Notes under the pieces: model-generated | Told to the model about the DNA's origin: nothing | The model's input: the letters and a program-made list of their open reading frames with translations, nothing else | Databases searched by the model: none | From: an uncultured Lachnospiraceae bacterium | GTDB lineage: Bacteria > Bacillota_A > Clostridia > Lachnospirales > Lachnospiraceae | Assembly: GCA_905207905.1 (NCBI GenBank) | Contig: CAJLNC010000009.1 | Span: 1-46,969 of the forward strand | Direction: 5' to 3' | DNA: 46,969 nt | Program-made: the position numbers and the translations under genes | Part shown: positions 43,278-46,969 of the stretch, piece after piece | How the letters are laid out: each line of letters opens with the position of its first letter | Numbering within the stretch: the stretch's first letter is position 1

Positions 43278-43310
43278 TATCACAGGAAGGAACTTCCTGT
43301 GATACAAAAA
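43272..43310. repeat. Perfect 18-bp inverted repeat directly after the leader terminator
   Basis: TTTTTGTATCACAGGAAG, loop GAA, and CTTCCTGTGATACAAAAA (43293-43310). It starts in the U-tract of the terminator, the same position as the hairpin at 875-913, and shares the GGAA/TTCC core. The TGCTNNGCAGGATC tail is missing here. Confidence 0.8.
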
Positions 43311-43348
43311 CGCTACTCTGTTTTGAAAAGTAAAAGTTTCCGGCATCC

Positions 43349-43377
43349 TTGATTTGCTGATAAGAACTTGCTACAAT
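43349..43377 (+). promoter_or_regulatory. Second, leader-independent promoter for the 43431 gene
   Basis: TTGATT at 43349-43354 and TACAAT at 43372-43377 have a 17-base spacer, downstream of the riboswitch terminator. It would give expression even when the leader terminates. Confidence 0.6.
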
Positions 43378-43430
43378 AGCATGAATAGTCCGCGGTCCGA
43401 AACCTGCGGGCGGAAAAGGGAGGACTTCTT

Positions 43431-45206
43431 ATGAAGGGTATTAAGACAAAAATCAAATTGTTTTTGGCCTTGGCGGCATTGATCGTAGTGGGGATTTATT
43501 ACTATGTGGCTTTGCCTGCCATTAACATTCATTCCACTGACTTCTGGCTGTTTCTGATCGTAGCGCTGGTGATTTTGCTGGTAATTTCCGTTGGGCGGAA
43601 GATGATGCATCTGCAGACCAAGGAAGATTTTCGGGATCTGAGGTATGAGATCCGGGGGAGAAAATCACCAAAGGTAATTCTGGCTGTGTTGGCGGCAGTG
43701 ATCGTGGTTTTTGCAGTGGGCTCTATTCTGTCATCTCCCATTGTAAATGCTAAGAAATATCACAATCTGTTGGTTCCGGAAACGGGAAATTTTGCGGAGG
43801 AGATCGAGCAGATCAGCTACAATCAGATTCCTCTGCTGGACAAAGCCAGCGCAGAACTTTTGGGAAACCGGAAAATGGGAAGTATGGTAGATATGGTTTC
43901 GCAGTTTGAGGTAAGTCCTCTGTATTCTCAGATCAATTACCAGGGACGGCCGGTGCGGGTGACGCCTCTTGTGTATGCCAGCCCCATCAAGTGGTTTACC
44001 AACCAGAGCAATGGAATTCCTGCCTACATTACCATTGATATGGCCACTCAGGATACGGAGCTTGTGAAGGTTCCAGAAGGGATCCGCTACTCAGAGTCAG
44101 AATATTTTAACCGGAATATTTACCGTCATCTGCGGTTTCAATATCCCACGTATCTGTTTGATCAGCTGAGTTTTGAGATTGATGATGAGGGAACACCCTA
44201 CTGGATCTGTCCGGTAAAGGAGTTTACCATTGGCCTGTTTGGCGGCCAGACCATCGGCAAAGTTGTGTTGTGTAATGCTGTAACCGGAGAGTGCCAGTCC
44301 ATGGATGTGGAAGATTGTCCCACCTGGGTGGATCGAGTTTATCCGGCAGATCTGCTGGTGCAGATGTATGATTATCATGGAACGCTGGTGAATGGTTTTA
44401 TCAACAGTGTTCTGGGACAGAAGGGCTGTCTCCATACCACAGCAGGATACAATTATCTGGCCAAGGATGATGATGTGTGGGTTTATACCGGTGTGACTTC
44501 TGTAAGTGGTGACCGCTCTAATGTGGGGTTTGTTCTGATGAATCAGAGAACCAAAGAGACAAAGTATTATGAAGTAGCCGGAGCAGAGGAATATTCTGCC
44601 ATGGAGTCTGCTGAGGGCCAGGTGCAGAACCTGGGATACCGGGCTACCTTCCCATTGCTTCTGAATATTTCAGGGGAGCCTACTTATTTCATTGCGCTGA
44701 AGGACAACGCAGGCTTGGTGAAAAAGTATGCGATGGTAAATATCCAGCGGTATCAGAATGTGGCTATTGGAGATACGGTGGCAGAGTGTGAGAAAACCTA
44801 TGTGAAGATGCTGCGGGAGGAAGGACAGGTAGATAATACTGTGCTGACAGAGGATGCCAGCAGTGTAACCGGAACCATCCGAAGAATGGCTCAGGGTGTG
44901 GTAGATGGAAATACGCACTTCTACCTGGTGCTGGAAGGAAACGATCAGATTTATGATGTGTCTATGGCAGAGTTCATGGAGATTGTCCGGTACGATGTGG
45001 GGGATGAGATTACTTTAAGCTATCTTGCTGGAGATCCTGCGGCAACGGTGATCTCCCTGGGCGATGATTCAGGAGAACCAGAAACGGACGGCATCTCTGC
45101 GCAGCCTGAGGCGAAAAGTGAGGAAACAGAGGCGGAGACTACAGCGCCTGCCCAAGAGGTTTCCGGGGAGAGCGAGGATGGGAAGAGCGCCCCGTCTGAA
45201 GCCTGA
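43431..45206 (+). CDS. Unrecognised membrane-anchored protein with large extracytoplasmic domain
   Basis: This 591-residue protein is of no family I can name. Three hydrophobic segments at about 8-29, 38-55 and 80-103 are followed by a long, soluble-looking region (about 110-540) with many aromatic and beta-strand-like stretches (SPIKWFTNQSNGIPAYITID, GTPYWICPVKEFTIGLFGG), probably outside the cell. The last 50 residues are low-complexity and rich in Glu, Ser, Ala and Thr. GGGAGGAC precedes the ATG. The probable Mn2+ riboswitch upstream hints at a metal- or envelope-related role, but that is speculation. Confidence 0.8.
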   Translation: MKGIKTKIKLFLALAALIVVGIYYYVALPAINIHSTDFWLFLIVALVILLVISVGRKMMHLQTKEDFRDLRYEIRGRKSPKVILAVLAAVIVVFAVGSILSSPIVNAKKYHNLLVPETGNFAEEIEQISYNQIPLLDKASAELLGNRKMGSMVDMVSQFEVSPLYSQINYQGRPVRVTPLVYASPIKWFTNQSNGIPAYITIDMATQDTELVKVPEGIRYSESEYFNRNIYRHLRFQYPTYLFDQLSFEIDDEGTPYWICPVKEFTIGLFGGQTIGKVVLCNAVTGECQSMDVEDCPTWVDRVYPADLLVQMYDYHGTLVNGFINSVLGQKGCLHTTAGYNYLAKDDDVWVYTGVTSVSGDRSNVGFVLMNQRTKETKYYEVAGAEEYSAMESAEGQVQNLGYRATFPLLLNISGEPTYFIALKDNAGLVKKYAMVNIQRYQNVAIGDTVAECEKTYVKMLREEGQVDNTVLTEDASSVTGTIRRMAQGVVDGNTHFYLVLEGNDQIYDVSMAEFMEIVRYDVGDEITLSYLAGDPAATVISLGDDSGEPETDGISAQPEAKSEETEAETTAPAQEVSGESEDGKSAPSEA

Positions 45207-45241
45207 ATTGTAATGAAATAAGCGTTTGTTTCGATGATAAA

Positions 45242-45299
45242 AGAATCACCTTTCTTTTTCAGACGGTAATTGTCCGGCTGAGGGAGGAGGGTGATTTTT
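45242..45299 (+). terminator. Intrinsic terminator after the 43431 gene
   Basis: AATCACC at 45244-45250 pairs with GGTGATT at 45290-45296, with inner pairing of TTTCAG/CTGAGG segments, followed by TTTT. Confidence 0.75.
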
Positions 45300-45328
45300 G
45301 CGTGGAGAGAATTTTATCTAAGTTTATC

Positions 45329-45356
45329 TTGACAAAAGTTTCTATAACGTTATAAT
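45329..45356 (+). promoter_or_regulatory. Promoter and candidate MarR operator
   Basis: TTGACA at 45329-45334 and TATAAT at 45351-45356 have a 16-base spacer. The perfect palindrome TATAACGTTATA at 45343-45354 overlaps the -10 box and is a good candidate for autoregulation by the MarR protein. Confidence 0.75.
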
Positions 45357-45439
45357 AATTTTGAATAAAAAAAGTTATATTAAGAACTATTTAAAAAAGA
45401 ACAGTTTTAAATATAATAAATGGAAAGGAGGAGGAAACT

Positions 45440-45901
45440 GTGAACAGGGCAAATGTGACAGACTTTTTAGTAAATAATAGAAGAATCATGAAGTTTCATG
45501 AACTGATGCTGAAGGAGATCTGCCAGGAGTACCGTCTGACTTTGGTGGAAGCTACCATCGTCAGCTTCCTGTACAATAATCCCGGAAAAGATACAGCCGG
45601 GGATATTGCGGAGCTTCGTATGCTCCAAAAGGGCAATGTGTCAACGGCTGTGGAGCTTCTGTATCAAAAAAATCTTATATCCAGGATACCGGATCGGGCG
45701 GACAGAAGAAAAATCCATCTGGTATTGACCGAAAAGGCAGCGCCCCTTGTTCAGTCTGTAGATCGAATGCAGAATGAATTCGAACAGGCGCTTTTGTCCG
45801 GTATGACTTTGGAGGATCAGAAGATTTTTTGGCAGGCAAACCGAAAAATGCGGGAAAACATTGAAAAAATGATGGATAGGAGGAGACAAAATGAAGAATG
45901 A
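45440..45901 (+). CDS. MarR-family transcriptional regulator
   Basis: This 153-residue winged-helix regulator has the recognition region at about residues 50-75 (DIAELRMLQKGNVSTAVELL) and the wing with DRADRRKIHLVLTEKA, which carries the family's DxRxxR-like motif. It starts with GTG at 45440, supported by AAGGAGGAGG at 45425-45434. The next gene, a MATE pump, overlaps by 11 bases, the same pairing as mepR-mepA. It probably represses the pump and itself. Confidence 0.92.
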   Translation: MNRANVTDFLVNNRRIMKFHELMLKEICQEYRLTLVEATIVSFLYNNPGKDTAGDIAELRMLQKGNVSTAVELLYQKNLISRIPDRADRRKIHLVLTEKAAPLVQSVDRMQNEFEQALLSGMTLEDQKIFWQANRKMRENIEKMMDRRRQNEE

Positions 45902-46969
45902 AAAAGATTTTCTGGGAACAGAACCAGTAGGCAAGCTGCTGATGAAGCTGGCCCTTCCCACAGTGGCAGCCCAACTGATCAATATGCTTTACAATATTGT
46001 AGACAGGATCTACATCGGACATATTCCCGGAGATGGGGCAATGGCCCTTACCGGGGTGGGAGTTTGTATGCCCCTGATCATGATCGTATCCGCTTTTGCG
46101 GCTCTGGTAGGCTTTGGAGGTTCACCAAGGGCATCTATCTATATGGGGAAGGGAGACAATGAGACTGCAGAAAAGATTTTGGGAAACTGTTTTACCGCAG
46201 AACTGATCATTTCCGCAATCCTGACGGCAGCGCTGTTTTTGTGGAACCGTGACTTTCTGCTGGCTTTTGGAGCCAGCGCCAACACGGTGGAATACGGCGT
46301 GAAATATATGAATATCTATGCCGTAGGTACCGTATTTGTTCAGCTTACCCTCAGCATGAATGCATTTATCACCGCCCAGGGCTTTGCCAAGATTGGCATG
46401 CTGTCTGTTCTCATTGGAGCAGTCCTGAACATTGTGCTGGATCCAATTTTCATTTTTGGTCTGGGAATGGGCGTTCGGGGAGCGGCTGCAGCTACCGTAC
46501 TGTCTCAGGCAGTCTCCTGTATCTGGGTGCTGTCCTTCCTGATGGGAAAAAAAACGTTTCTCCGTATCCGGGCCAAATATATGCGCCTGAACCCGAAGGT
46601 ATTTCTGCCCTGCATCGCCCTGGGACTGGCTACCTTCATCATGCAGTCCAGCGAAAGCGTCATCTCCGTCTGCTTTAACTCTTCCCTGTTAAACTACGGC
46701 GGCGACATCGCAGTAGGAGCCATGACCATTCTCACCAGCGTCATGCAGTTCGCCATGCTGCCCCTCCAGGGCCTGGGCCAGGGAGCCCAGCCTATTATCA
46801 GCTACAACTACGGCGCCGGCAATAAGAGCCGGGTAAAGAAAGCCTACTTCCTGCTTTTAAAAAGCAGCCTGTTTTATTCCTGCCTCCTGTGGGGAGGAAT
46901 CATTCTGTTCCCCACAGGATTTGCCAGCATCTTTACCTCTGACCCGCAGCTGGTAGAATTTTCTGCCAT
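45891..46969 (+). CDS. MATE-family efflux transporter, truncated by the window end
   Basis: About 359 codons are present, and no stop is reached. The protein begins MKNEKDFLGTEPVGKLLMKL and carries MLYNIVDRIYIGHIP, LGAVLNIVLDP-type sequence (IGAVLNIVLDPIFIFG) and GAQPIISYNYGAG, all MATE hallmarks. It closely resembles the pump at 8544. AGGAGGAG precedes the ATG, which lies inside the end of the marR gene, so the two are translationally coupled. By family length about 90-100 residues are missing. Confidence 0.92.
   Translation, partial: MKNEKDFLGTEPVGKLLMKLALPTVAAQLINMLYNIVDRIYIGHIPGDGAMALTGVGVCMPLIMIVSAFAALVGFGGSPRASIYMGKGDNETAEKILGNCFTAELIISAILTAALFLWNRDFLLAFGASANTVEYGVKYMNIYAVGTVFVQLTLSMNAFITAQGFAKIGMLSVLIGAVLNIVLDPIFIFGLGMGVRGAAAATVLSQAVSCIWVLSFLMGKKTFLRIRAKYMRLNPKVFLPCIALGLATFIMQSSESVISVCFNSSLLNYGGDIAVGAMTILTSVMQFAMLPLQGLGQGAQPIISYNYGAGNKSRVKKAYFLLLKSSLFYSCLLWGGIILFPTGFASIFTSDPQLVEFSA

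Overview
The window reads as chromosomal DNA of an anaerobic, moderate-GC Firmicute, most likely a gut-type Clostridia/Lachnospiraceae bacterium. The reasons are strong AGGAGG ribosome binding sites, sigma-A promoters close to TTGACA-17-TATAAT, a T-box leader, many ferredoxin-type proteins, and no respiratory membrane complexes in view. The species cannot be named from the sequence alone. No rRNA, tRNA, CRISPR array, phage or insertion sequence was seen. Most genes are on the + strand.

Layout. 0.3-2 kb: a small polyferredoxin and, convergent to it, an S1-domain protein. 2-11.5 kb: a housekeeping run with a threonylcarbamoyl-AMP synthase, a degenerate LMW phosphatase-like protein, uracil phosphoribosyltransferase, dCMP deaminase, a YkgJ-type cysteine-cluster protein, a TRIC-type channel, ProC, glycerate kinase, a MATE pump and a lipoprotein-like hydrolase. 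11.5-13.4 kb: a proline-type T-box controlling proS. 13.7-19.9 kb: a complete branched-chain amino acid ABC transporter (livJHMGF), then a cytidylate-kinase-like protein and RpiB. 20.1-33.6 kb: the metabolic core described below. 33.8-38.1 kb: a DUF1275 protein, then a minus-strand TetR-controlled set of three small membrane proteins, then nagB. 38.5-43 kb: nagA, PTS enzyme I and a second MATE pump. 43.1-47 kb: a probable manganese (yybP-ykoY type) riboswitch before an unrecognised membrane-anchored protein, then a MarR-MATE pair cut by the window end.

The most interesting region is 20.2-33.6 kb. It encodes an LDH/MDH-family dehydrogenase with Arg at the substrate-specificity position (malate-like), HdrB-HdrC-HdrA, FlxD-FlxC-FlxB-FlxA, a two-subunit soluble fumarate reductase (FrdB/FrdA-like, no membrane anchor), an AspT/SucE-family carboxylate transporter and both subunits of a class I fumarase. 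Together these could run oxaloacetate to malate to fumarate to succinate, and export the product. The last reduction would be fed by NADH through a flavin-based electron-bifurcating Hdr-Flx module instead of through quinones. The gene content is seen directly and the family roles are established. The physical coupling of Hdr-Flx to the fumarate reductase, and the bifurcation, are inference.

Other points of note are a structured 160-bp element between flxA and the fumarate reductase genes, two identical 13-bp TetR operators, and a small family of hairpin-containing repeats behind terminators.
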